Source: Bicyclus anynana (taxonomy: Eukaryota; Arthropoda; Insecta; Lepidoptera; Nymphalidae). From it: a stretch of 64,000 nucleotides of DNA. Shown here in pieces: positions 35,401 through 39,148 of the stretch (position 1 is its first letter; each line of letters starts with the position of its first letter). The notes beneath the pieces are model-generated. The model was not told the origin of the DNA. It saw nothing but the letters and a program-made list of their open reading frames with translations, and searched no databases. The stretch is from the NCBI RefSeq assembly GCF_947172395.1, contig NC_069086.1:13672501-13736500 (forward strand). The letters are read 5' to 3'. A program made the position numbers and the translations under genes.

Positions 35401-36379
35401 TTGTTGCATCCCAAAATTTCCAGCCATTTTTGCTAATATACATCAATTTTCACACCACAAAATCACTGATTACTTGCTCATACTTCACATCATCGATAAA
35501 CTATTTTATTTTTCAATATGGTGGTTGGTACTTCATCGGTGGGTGGTTATGGTAACGCTACGTTCCGTTTTTCATGTCAAACTGATAAGAGTGTCCAATG
35601 GCGGTTGACAGCTGCAAGGCAGCATCTGTTTTCAAAGTACTCTGTACTCGTCTCGTAGTCGTAACCGACACGATATTTAGCATCATGTTATGTACAACAA
35701 GCCTAATATAATCCTCGTATTATAAATTATACATTCGTTGTTTGAAATCTATATAATAATTGAAATTGAAGATAATGTATCTAAAATAATATGTTTCGTT
35801 TAAAGATTTACAAGATCAATACTGCGTGACATGCGCACTAAATATAGGGCACATATACGTTTCTATTATGACAATATACTACAATTAATTTGAATTAGAA
35901 GATTAATAGCCAAATAGATGCCAGACAGAAGTTTCACTGTTTTATAATCTTATATTACGTAAATTTAATAGAACACATTTTATTTTATTTCCTTATCAGG
36001 AAACTGTAAATCTTAACAAAACATTTAATCTGATCTTTGATGCACTACGAGTATATTGTTGTGCTTTTTAATCCATGTAATCGAAATCAAATTATTAGAT
36101 ATATAGATAAATACATTAATTTGTTTTATTTCTCTTTGCAACCAAACTCATGTTGGTAATAAACGAGAAAAATACTTAAAAATTTCTACCATATTTTATC
36201 TAAATTAGAGCTCACCTGCCTACGAAGTTTTCTAACACAGAACTCTTTCCAGCCGATTGACCACCCACGACAGCTATTTGTGGGAGGTCCAGTTGCATAT
36301 GAACTCCTAGTTGTGTGAAAGCATCTTGCATCTTATTCACAATTGGTATCAATTGCTCCATTCCCATATTCCCCGCCAT
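2439..36379 (-). CDS. shi: Dynamin (shibire orthologue), 15 coding exons plus a tentative last exon
   Basis: Classical dynamin, the large GTPase that forms helical collars on the necks of coated pits and severs them; it acts at the plasma membrane and at synapses. The spliced exons give an unbroken frame of about 837 residues (840 with the tentative last exon), the usual size for insect dynamin. Visible parts: GTPase domain with G1 GGQSAGKS (39-46), switch-I Thr66, G3 DLPG (137-140) and G4 TKLD (206-209); stalk about 320-500 containing LPGLRDKLQKQ and ELAYMNTNHEDF; PH domain about 518-626; GED from about 648 ([20 protein letters not shown]); proline-rich tail from about 745 with SH3-ligand type PPLPSRPGG. 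The start is the ATG of exon 1A, with 1B as an alternative. No frameshift or lost catalytic residue was seen. The family call is secure; the end of the tail is not. Confidence 0.97.
3839..4023 (+). mobile_element. MITE of the TAGCTTGGCAA family, full copy
   Basis: It begins TAGCTTGGCAACTTCGTTCG and ends with the imperfect inverse (GGGAGTGTTATCAACGAAC). Two more copies in the window (11681-11856, 28781-28904) share the inner CCCGCATATCATGGGAGTG. Confidence 0.7.
4024..5150. other. No feature seen (dynamin intron 12)
   Basis: AT-rich intron DNA between a MITE and a SINE D fragment. No hairpin, coding stretch or known repeat was recognised. Confidence 0.5.
5155..5272 (-). mobile_element. SINE family D fragment (tRNA-like)
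   Basis: The minus strand has GGGTTCGATCCCCGCCAGTG, then TGGGACTATTGTCGTACCCA and a GGAGGGGATATTGG end. Relatives lie at 25886-26003 and 33524-33660. Confidence 0.55.
5700..5885 (-). repeat. RTE-type 3' tail repeat
   Basis: Plus strand shows CTACTGAACCGATTTTGAAA, TAGAAAGCTATATTTTATAC and CGCGAGTGAAACCGCGGGGC, the usual wording of the abundant insect RTE/SINE 3' region, here reversed relative to 7625-7808. Confidence 0.6.
6246..7191. mobile_element. AACCGACTTC repeat element with a large hairpin at its right side
   Basis: The ends AACCGACTTCAAAA (6246-6259) and TTTTGAAGTCGGTT (7154-7167) are perfect 14-bp inverted repeats. The inner part (about 6410-6810) holds about 130-bp direct repeats, each containing GGGCTTGATTAATTTG and ending CTGTCATTAGGGGTCTGATG. 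The right end is an inverted pair of arms of exactly 130 bases (6851-6980 and 7062-7191), one mismatch, with an 81-base loop that is itself partly complementary. I recall this family from many butterfly genomes. It has no coding capacity and lies in dynamin intron 12. Confidence 0.8.
7197..7367 (+). mobile_element. SINE family A, 3' part
   Basis: SINE A as seen in this window: tRNA-like head GAGCCGTGATAGCCCAGTGG with B box GGTTCGAATCC, then CACCTCCAACTTTTCAGTTA, ATCACGTGTCTCAAACGGTG, CGTGAGGAAACCTGCATACC, CTGCCAATCCGCATTGGGCC, TCATTCTGAGAGGAGACTCG and a GATGAT tail. This copy starts at AAATTAAATATCACGTG, lacks the head, and directly follows the big hairpin. Confidence 0.75.
7625..7808 (+). 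repeat. RTE-type 3' tail repeat
   Basis: GATTCACCCGCGTGGTACCG, AATCGGTTCAGTAGTTTCAG and TATAGTATTAGTATAGATT mark a full tail unit, matching 54730-54926. Confidence 0.6.
7810..9600. other. Mostly featureless part of dynamin intron 12
   Basis: AT-rich. A GC-richer patch at 7975-8160 (ACAGAGGGAACCCTCTGT is a short palindrome near 7997) may be a repeat fragment, but I do not recognise it. Confidence 0.45.
9920..10210. mobile_element. Imperfect foldback MITE centred near 10069
   Basis: The centre is GGCCTACAGTAGGCC, a perfect 7-1-7 palindrome at 10062-10076. Outward the two sides share diverged complements (CGAAAATATCGC, CAATAGCGG/CCGCTACTGG, GAGAGAGAG). A single-arm relative with TAGGCCTAACACGCGAC is at 31212-31330. 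Non-coding, in dynamin intron 11. Confidence 0.5.
11681..11856 (-). mobile_element. MITE of the TAGCTTGGCAA family, reversed copy
   Basis: Reverse-orientation copy of the element at 3839-4023 with both inverted ends (GTCTGGCAAGTTCATTGATG and GTTGCCAAGCTATAG). Lies in dynamin intron 9. Confidence 0.7.
11857..13410. other. Dynamin intron 9, unassigned
   Basis: Holds an (ATTC)n run near 12475-12498 and a short imperfect palindrome around ACCAAGGTTAAGAGCTCATA at 13259. No coding or named repeat. Confidence 0.45.
13604..13745 (+). mobile_element. CCACTGCAGGACATAG repeat fragment near the exon 9 acceptor
   Basis: Reads AACAGCCGGTGGAAGTCCAC, TGCAGGACATAGTCCTCTTG, TCCAGCGGTTCCCTGCAACC and GCTTGATGTCCTCGGTCCGC. 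Other pieces of the family are at 19450-19556 and 24650-24722. It starts 27 bases from the exon 9 acceptor. Confidence 0.65.
13997..14185. repeat. Diverged repeat shared with 25575-25760
   Basis: Both contain, in order, TTGTAGTGCCTGATACCCAG-like, ACCACTAAGGCAAGTCATAA-like and TTGGCACAACCTTGAAAA-like sequence after an A/T-rich start. Function unknown. Confidence 0.5.
14906..15208 (+). mobile_element. SINE family A, near full length
   Basis: Complete from head GAGCCGTGATAGCC to tail CCGAATATGGGTTGAT, in dynamin intron 7. The best copy in the window for defining the family. Confidence 0.85.
15917..16085 (+). repeat. RTE-type repeat, CTACTAATA...GGTTCCCGAGGG type
   Basis: TCCTACTAATAAACGCGAAA, GTTTGTATGGATGTTTGTTA, GGCTGAAATTTGGAATAGAA, AATCCATGGTTCCCGAGGG; same unit as 55207-55400. 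Confidence 0.6.
16170..16370. mobile_element. GCCATCTAC-ended repeat, short copy
   Basis: Same family as 53218-53560, without the nested foldback. Inverted GCCATCTAC (16221-16229) and GTAGATGGC (about 16266) are present. In dynamin intron 6. Confidence 0.55.
16611..16896 (+). mobile_element. SINE family A, abutting the exon 6 donor of dynamin
   Basis: Head and body are intact; the end is shortened and runs into an ATAATGATGAC tail that stops at the donor of exon 6 (GT at 16899-16900 on the minus strand). Inserted antisense to dynamin. Confidence 0.85.
17433..17891. mobile_element. Non-autonomous hAT element built of AAATGCAAAATAC motifs
   Basis: Inverted ends CAGAGATGT (17433-17441) and ACATCTCTG (17883-17891) are flanked by a perfect 8-bp duplication GAGCACAG (17425-17432, 17892-17899). 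The 459-bp inside is largely repeats of AAATGCAAAATAC and its complement GTATTTTGCATTT, so the single strand can fold many ways. No coding. Located in dynamin intron 5. Confidence 0.9.
18310..18645 (-). repeat. RTE-type repeat, reversed
   Basis: Plus strand runs TTACTAATATTACAAAACTG, TTTGTTTGTTTGCTTGAACG, CCATTTATCGAGGAAGGCTA and ends CGGGCGTCCGCTAGTAT. Confidence 0.6.
18921..19209 (+). mobile_element. SINE family A, diverged copy
   Basis: Head altered (GTGACGTTATAGCCCAGTGG) but all body blocks are present, ending in TTAATGATGATA. Intron 5 of dynamin. Confidence 0.8.
19450..19556 (+). mobile_element. CCACTGCAGGACATAG family, middle fragment
   Basis: Carries GCATCCAGCAGCTCCCTGCA and CACTGCGCTTTCCGC, the part missing from the 13604 copy. 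About 40 bases from the exon 5 donor. Confidence 0.55.
19865..21400. other. Dynamin intron 4, unassigned
   Basis: Contains a short direct repeat GAGCAAACTTGTCCCAT-like (about 20830 and 21183) and a TTATTATTAAT-ended retroposon-like tail at 21130-21180. Nothing else recognised. Confidence 0.45.
21816..21990 (+). mobile_element. SINE family A, 3'-truncated copy
   Basis: Head GAGCCGTGATAGCCCAGTGG is well kept; the B-box region has a deletion; it ends after CCACGTGTGAAATCTC. In dynamin intron 3, about 100 bases upstream of exon 4. Confidence 0.75.
22115..22280 (-). mobile_element. SINE family A, internally deleted reversed copy
   Basis: Minus-strand copy in which the tail region joins directly to the ATTTAATTTC/AACTTTTCAG block, losing the middle. 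Confidence 0.75.
22551..22845 (-). mobile_element. SINE family A, reversed near full-length copy
   Basis: Minus-strand copy from head GAGCCGCGATAGCCC to an ATAATGATAATGA tail, with a short deletion around the ACGTGTCTCAAACG block. Confidence 0.8.
23714..24004 (-). mobile_element. SINE family C, tRNA-headed with A tail
   Basis: The minus strand starts GACGGCCGCGTGGCCCAGAG, has a B box GGGTTCGATTCCC, contains AGTGTCTGTGTGTATTATC and ends in a long A/T-run tail (23714-23742). Complete, one copy in the window. Dynamin intron 3. Confidence 0.75.
24061..24125 (+). repeat. G-rich TAGGGG minisatellite, quadruplex-forming pattern
   Basis: At least six G3-G5 runs separated by 2-8 bases (TAGGGGGTAGGGGAAGGGTA and onward). 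It follows SINE C and ends in an RTE-like CGGGTCCGCTAGCAC. Fits the G3+N1-7 quadruplex rule. Confidence 0.6.
24650..24722 (+). mobile_element. CCACTGCAGGACATAG family, left fragment
   Basis: AATCAGCCGTTAGACGTCCA, CTGCAGGACAAAGGCG and TGAGCCGCTGGATG match the family's left part. Confidence 0.55.
24755..24910 (-). repeat. Repeat shared with PRRC2 intron 1 (40276-40430)
   Basis: The minus strand carries AGTTTCATGTAGGATGGTG-like, ACAGTTCGTTTCCCTCTTGA-like and GCTATCTGAAAAACCACTTT, matching 40290-40430 on the plus strand. It ties the two genes' introns to one repeat family. Confidence 0.6.
25017..25135 (+). mobile_element. SINE family A, 3' fragment
   Basis: Only the last 120 bases (GTCTGCCAATCCGCATTGGG to GTTAATGATGA). 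Confidence 0.75.
25575..25760. repeat. Diverged repeat shared with 13997-14185
   Basis: Reads TTTGTAGTGTCTGGTGCCTC, AACCACCTGGGCATGTCAAG and GGTTGGCACGACCCTGAAAA in the same order as the other copy. Confidence 0.5.
25886..26003 (-). mobile_element. SINE family D, rearranged fragment
   Basis: Shares the CCAATATTCCTATCGCCCC...GGAAAGACTTTGTTAGGAGTG...GGGCTATTGAGGCT order with the other D copies; the B-box part is deleted. Confidence 0.45.
26004..27060. other. Dynamin intron 3, unassigned part
   Basis: AT-rich, with short tandem TATTACAGAATTAATACCTA-type repeats near 26770-26800. No coding or repeat identity is supported. Confidence 0.4.
27330..27570 (+). mobile_element. Degraded LINE ORF2 C-terminal remnant
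   Basis: The plus strand reads KCFFCEEEDTPRQAIFECD, then a stop, then after further breaks SSEQDWQRY and a Lys/Arg/Glu-rich end. This is the CxxC...DT..H.xFxC ending and charged tail of R1/Jockey-like ORF2 proteins. Several stops show it is inactive. It lies in dynamin intron 3; the preceding 270 bases (27060-27330) may belong to the same remnant. Confidence 0.5.
27700..28400. other. Dynamin intron 3, unassigned part with short repeats
   Basis: Contains ACGTCATCACGTGACGTCAC (CRE-like, 27910) and two ATATTATAATCTRTCGA repeats (28059, 28129). No gene seen. Confidence 0.4.
28409..28485 (-). mobile_element. Fragment of the AACCGACTTC element, reversed
   Basis: Reads CCTCCTCCTTTTTGGAAGTC then GGTT at the left-end sequence, in reverse, next to a poly(A) run. 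Only the terminal 75 bases remain. Confidence 0.6.
28781..28904 (+). mobile_element. MITE of the TAGCTTGGCAA family, 5'-truncated copy
   Basis: Matches the right two thirds of the 3839-4023 element (from ACCCACGACTGATGCAC to the CCAAGCTATA end). The left end is missing. Confidence 0.7.
29201..29253 (-). mobile_element. SINE family B, 3' fragment
   Basis: SINE B as seen in this window: tRNA-like head GGCCTCCGTGGCGCAGTGGT, GATTTACAAGACGGAGGTCC, B box GGTTCGATCCC, GCCGATTGAGGTTTTCTTAA, GGCTGGTGGGAGGCTTCGGC, ACCGAAAGGGGTGTGGATTT, CAAGTTAGCCCGCTTCCATC, GGTGAGATTGTAGTCAAGGG and an A-rich tail. Only the last 50 bases remain here. Confidence 0.55.
29468..29527. repeat. Perfect 25-bp hairpin with 10-base loop
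   Basis: The arms 29468-29492 and 29503-29527 are exact reverse complements (they begin CATATTAGATGATAG and end CTATCATCTAATATG). No gene or known repeat explains it. It lies in dynamin intron 3. Confidence 0.85.
29600..29745 (+). mobile_element. Single-arm copy of the AACCGACTTC element
   Basis: Matches the right arm of the 6246-7191 element (CAGCAGGTAG, GTTATTTTTCGCTTTTTAG, GGTTTTGAAGTC) but has no left arm, so no hairpin forms. Confidence 0.65.
30541..30772 (+). mobile_element. SINE family A, abutting the exon 3 donor of dynamin
   Basis: Headless copy (starts ACTCCTCCAACTT) whose AATGATGATGATGAC tail ends 4-5 bases before the exon 3 donor (GT at 30776-30777, minus strand). Inserted antisense to dynamin. 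Confidence 0.85.
31212..31330 (+). mobile_element. Single-arm copy of the 9920-10210 foldback
   Basis: Shares TAGGCCTAACA, CGACAAACGAC, ACCAATAGCGG and an ATATCGCT motif in the same order as 10071-10170. The other arm is absent. Confidence 0.5.
31680..31892 (+). repeat. LINE-like 3' UTR with AATAAA and (ATT)n end
   Basis: Ends with GCTGAATAAAGGATTTTTAT followed by (TTATTA)n, the tail of a retroposed transcript. A related end is at 21130-21180. No coding part is attached. Confidence 0.45.
32086..32312 (-). mobile_element. SINE family B, internally deleted
   Basis: Minus strand from GGCCTCCGTGGCGCAGTGGT, with B box GGTTCGATCCC, to an A tail. The middle (ACCGAAAGGGG region) is replaced by ATCATCATC-like sequence. 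Dynamin intron 2. Confidence 0.8.
32864..32957 (+). mobile_element. SINE family A, head only
   Basis: tRNA-like head and B box down to CACCTCCAACTTTTCAG, then unrelated sequence. Confidence 0.75.
33524..33660 (-). mobile_element. SINE family D copy
   Basis: Plus strand reads AATATTTCTATTCCTCTCCA, GTTAAGAGTGGGTATGACAA, AGGGTTCAAACTCATGATGG and a head-like TTTACTGTGGGTGGTTCAAT. Diverged. Between dynamin exons 2 and 1B. Confidence 0.5.
34030..34322 (+). mobile_element. SINE family A, full copy in intron 1
   Basis: Head GAGCTGTGATAGCCCAGTGA through CCGAATATGGGTTGATCC. Lies between exon 2 and exon 1B of dynamin. Confidence 0.8.
34330..35100. other. Intron between dynamin exons 1B and 2, unassigned
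   Basis: AT-rich with no recognised repeat or coding stretch. Confidence 0.45.
35264..35427 (-). CDS. shi: Dynamin first coding exon, second copy 1B
   Basis: A second intact version of the first exon, 164 bases, same phase and same donor position (GTGAGC) as 1A. It differs from 1A in protein at M5F, E8Q, M17L, T22V, L24M and Q29S, while residues 30-54, including the whole G1 loop, are identical. About 24 further codons differ only synonymously. The similarity stops at the exon-intron boundary, so this is not a processed retrocopy. It would splice to the same exon 2 and give a full dynamin with a slightly different N-terminus. Transcription is not shown by the sequence. Confidence 0.85.
35428..35640 (-). 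promoter_or_regulatory. Putative promoter/5' UTR of alternative exon 1B
   Basis: About 210 bases upstream of the 1B ATG. They include TTTATCGATGATG (35490-35500), one base off the DRE octamer TATCGATA, and a second more CpG-containing stretch at 35555-35600. A TTAG just before the ATG is a poor acceptor because it lacks a pyrimidine tract, so a separate start site is more likely than splicing of an upstream leader into 1B. No homology to the 1A upstream region is seen. Confidence 0.3.
36216..36379 (-). CDS. shi: Dynamin first coding exon, copy 1A
   Basis: 164 bases coding residues 1-54 plus two bases of codon 55, starting at an ATG in a good context (GCAGCC before it) and ending at donor GTGAGC. 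It encodes MAGNMGMEQLIPIVNKMQDA followed by the LDLPQIAVVGGQSAGKSSVL P-loop segment. The upstream 110 bases read through without a clear acceptor, so this may be a true transcription-start exon. A palindromic TGCGCATGCG motif lies about 100 bases upstream. Confidence 0.93.
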
Positions 36380-36477
36380 GGCTGCTGGTTTCTTCTGATT
36401 CTCCTCGTTTTATGAAGTTCGTCTTCGCTGTTCGTCGCTTACTGATTTTCTTTCATCAATATGATACGGAATCAAAA

Positions 36478-36488
36478 TGCGCATGCGT
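36478..36488. promoter_or_regulatory. NRF1/ewg-like palindromic site upstream of exon 1A
   Basis: The sequence TGCGCATGCGT matches the NRF1-type (Drosophila ewg) core and lies 99 bases upstream of the exon 1A ATG. Such sites are common close to start sites of broadly expressed genes. One 11-base match is weak evidence by itself. Confidence 0.35.
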
Positions 36489-37255
36489 AAGATTAACGAG
36501 CTGAACTATATACCTCTATCTCAAGTTTAAACAATATGAAAATCAATCTTTTGAATCTATTTTTGTGATAAAAATACCTACCCTTTTTAACTAATAACGG
36601 AACCTACCTATTATAATTTTTATTTACTTTCTGCCGCAGGTACATGTTCTTTAATTCTAACAGGACTCTATCTTACAAACCCCAGCAACGGTAATTCTAT
36701 GTACATTTATTTTTTTCAAATTAATCGGTTTTATGAAAATAGCCTGATTACAATTGCTACGAGCTTGAGAAAAAAGATACGACTAGCATATAACATTCTT
36801 TGGTTTAGTTAGTTATTAGTGTGTTTTAGTTATTATAGCTATGTATAAGAGTATCTGTGGATTAACAATACAAGAATGATCTTATATGCAAAACGACAAT
36901 TTATCAATATGAAATTACATCATCGCTTAGAAGAGCGTAATATATGTTCTTTGGTAAATTTTAATTTAATAGGCATACCAGACAACGAAACTTAAGACGG
37001 TACCCAGGGTGGGCATGATCTATAGCAACTAGTTCTTCCTTTCATTAATATAAAAGATGTTGGTTAGCAAAAATTAGGATAGCGGTAGTAGGTAGGTACT
37101 TCCTCAAGAGCGCTCTGCACAAAAGTTGGTCTTATTAAGTTGTGTTTTTTTTCATCACCTAACTAATATTATCAGCGTTCTCACGAAATCCTTGGATTTG
37201 AAATAATAATTGGTACCACGAAACTCCAATACAATTTTTATAATATAAAAATTAA

Positions 37256-37615
37256 ATAGATCTGTACTAATATCATAAATGTGAAAGTAAGTCTGTCTGT
37301 TACATTTTCATAGCTAAACGGCTGAACCGGACAAGATGAATTTTGGTATAATGGTAAATGGAACCTTGGAGCAAAACATAGTACCCTATGTTTTTTGACT
37401 CTAAAATAAAAATAAAAGAGGGTGAAATAGGGGTTGTAAGTTTATATGGAAAGCCCTTCATTTTTAGAGTTACAGTTTTATGATCATATATCATAAACAA
37501 TACGGAATATAATGTGATTAAAGAATTTTTAATATTCGACCCCTAAAGTGGTGAAATAAGGATTGAAAGTTTACATTAATTTCCACGCGGACGATGTCGC
37601 GGACGTCCGCTAGTA
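37256..37615 (+). repeat. RTE-type repeat in the divergent intergenic region
   Basis: From TCTGTACTAATATCATAAAT to GTCGCGGACGTCCGCTAGTA, about 360 bp, including CTAAACGGCTGAACCGGACA. The only repeat recognised between the two genes. Confidence 0.6.
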
Positions 37616-39034
37616 CATAAGGGTGGGTTCACATTTATCACAACATTGCACCAGACTGTGTAACGTCATTTCAAACCAATATAGAAGTTATATGGTCTGA
37701 AAACGTCATCCATGTTTTGTTACGCTAAAAAATAAATGAGATTATATCACAAAACAAAGAGTACATATGACTTTTGCTTTCATATATTTGTGAATTATAT
37801 ACTAACAAAGTTAAGGAATGGTTAAGGATAATGTTTTAATATCCTAGTTCGCATAGAGGTATTCGTTGTAGTGCGACGATTATTCGACTTATTAAAAAAT
37901 AATAAAAATTAAACTAATAAATTCGCTATAAGGGCTATGGCAGCACCACATTTACTGTCATTATCACAAAGATCTTTACAGAGCGTCGAGCGATCAAAGA
38001 GCTTTGTTAATAAGTCTGAATTGATAGTTTACCAGATTATTAAAATATTGTCTTAAAAAATTATTATACTTATACTAACTAGTAACTACTTAGTAGAGGC
38101 GAATTATAGGATCAATTTATAATATACAATAAAACTTCGCTTTGACTTTTTTTGGGGAACTACATATTGGCAACTCTGTTCGTAAGACATATTGATAATT
38201 GATATTCATAAAATAACCATTCCAACGCAGTCTAACGCTCTGAGACTTTAATTTTTTGATTCATAGTGTCTAGAGTGCCCATGTAAAAAACGAAACTTTT
38301 TATATCGTGAACGCAACCATTAAACTTTCTAATGTTTTCCTGTAGAGAGCGCTGTGTCGCGTCTTTGTGACGTCACGCTATTGATTGTAAAAAGGAGATC
38401 GTCTTTTGGAGACGCCATCTTAAAATAAAGTGATATAAGTTTTGGTAGTGTAGAATAGAGAAAAAATCTAAAGTAATCCTTCTTAATAAATTAGCTTTTG
38501 AGCCTAGATAATTTTAATATAATATTGCCTAGTGTAACGGACCAAGGTACTAGTCTATTTTGCTTTTGTTATTTCTCTAAGCGAACAAATTTACTTTGTT
38601 ATTTACCGTTCGTTTCACAGCTTGTATTTTGTTAGTACCGTTATATCGGAGTACATTTAGATCGTCCTCAATATAAAGTGTTAACAGTTAGGAGTGCAAT
38701 AATTTCTAAGAGTAATAAAAATCGGGAGTCATCGATCCAGCGTCCGTTCAACCTACGGATGTAACACGTCAATATAATTCCGAGGGCTGGGCTGCAATTT
38801 GTTCCAATACCAGTGATGTGAAAGTGTTTCTGCCGCAGTGTTCCGTGAGATCGATTTCGGAGTGTCGTACGCAATCAAATCGCTCCGTAGATGTTGAAAT
38901 AGTGCAGTGAAACTGAATAGTTTTGCGACAAGTCATTAGTTTGAAGGACGGTTCTTTGTGAGGAGTGTTTGTCAGTGGAATCAGTGTCGGTTGTACTGGT
39001 TGCAGTTGGTGGTCGGCGCGAGGGTGACCTCCTG

Positions 39035-39148
39035 ATGGTGTGTACATCGCAGCATGTCTGCACTCTCGACGCCGGGCGGCGGAGGCACTACGGCGCAGAG
39101 CAAGCCGACGTCCGGCAAGCAAAAGTTTCAGAAGCTAGACATCAATAG
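39035..39148 (+). other. Upstream ORF overlapping the PRRC2 start codon
   Basis: An ATG 19 bases before the main start, in the +1 frame, opens 37 codons and ends at TAG 39146-39148, inside exon 1. It has G at +4 but C at -3, so it is weaker than the main ATG. If it lies in the mRNA it would lower initiation at the main start. Confidence 0.35.

Larger units (their letters stand above)
2439..36379 (-). other. shi: Exon-intron structure of the dynamin gene
   Basis: Exons read from splice consensus and protein continuity, in transcript order: 1A 36216-36379 (or 1B 35264-35427); 2 33225-33298; 3 30778-30927; 4 21512-21715; 5 19595-19787; 6 16901-17110; 7 15639-15846; 8 14518-14655; 9 13419-13576; 10 11379-11485; 11 10509-10696; 12 9608-9727; 13 3578-3787; 14 2849-3083; 15 2439-2592. 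All introns are GT/AG and the summed phases close without remainder. The GTPase domain uses exons 1-6, the stalk 6-9, PH 10-12, GED 13-14 and the proline-rich tail 14-15. Introns 3 (about 9.1 kb) and 12 (about 5.8 kb) are the largest and hold much of the repeat load. Confidence 0.93.
36380..39053. promoter_or_regulatory. Divergent intergenic region between dynamin and the PRRC2 gene
   Basis: Head-to-head start codons are separated by about 2.7 kb. The part next to the PRRC2 gene (38330-39053) is richer in GC, carries CGCCATCTT (YY1/pho-like) near 38412, and is probably its promoter and 5' UTR. The middle holds an RTE-like repeat (37256-37615) and otherwise unassigned AT-rich DNA. No third gene is visible. 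Confidence 0.5.
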
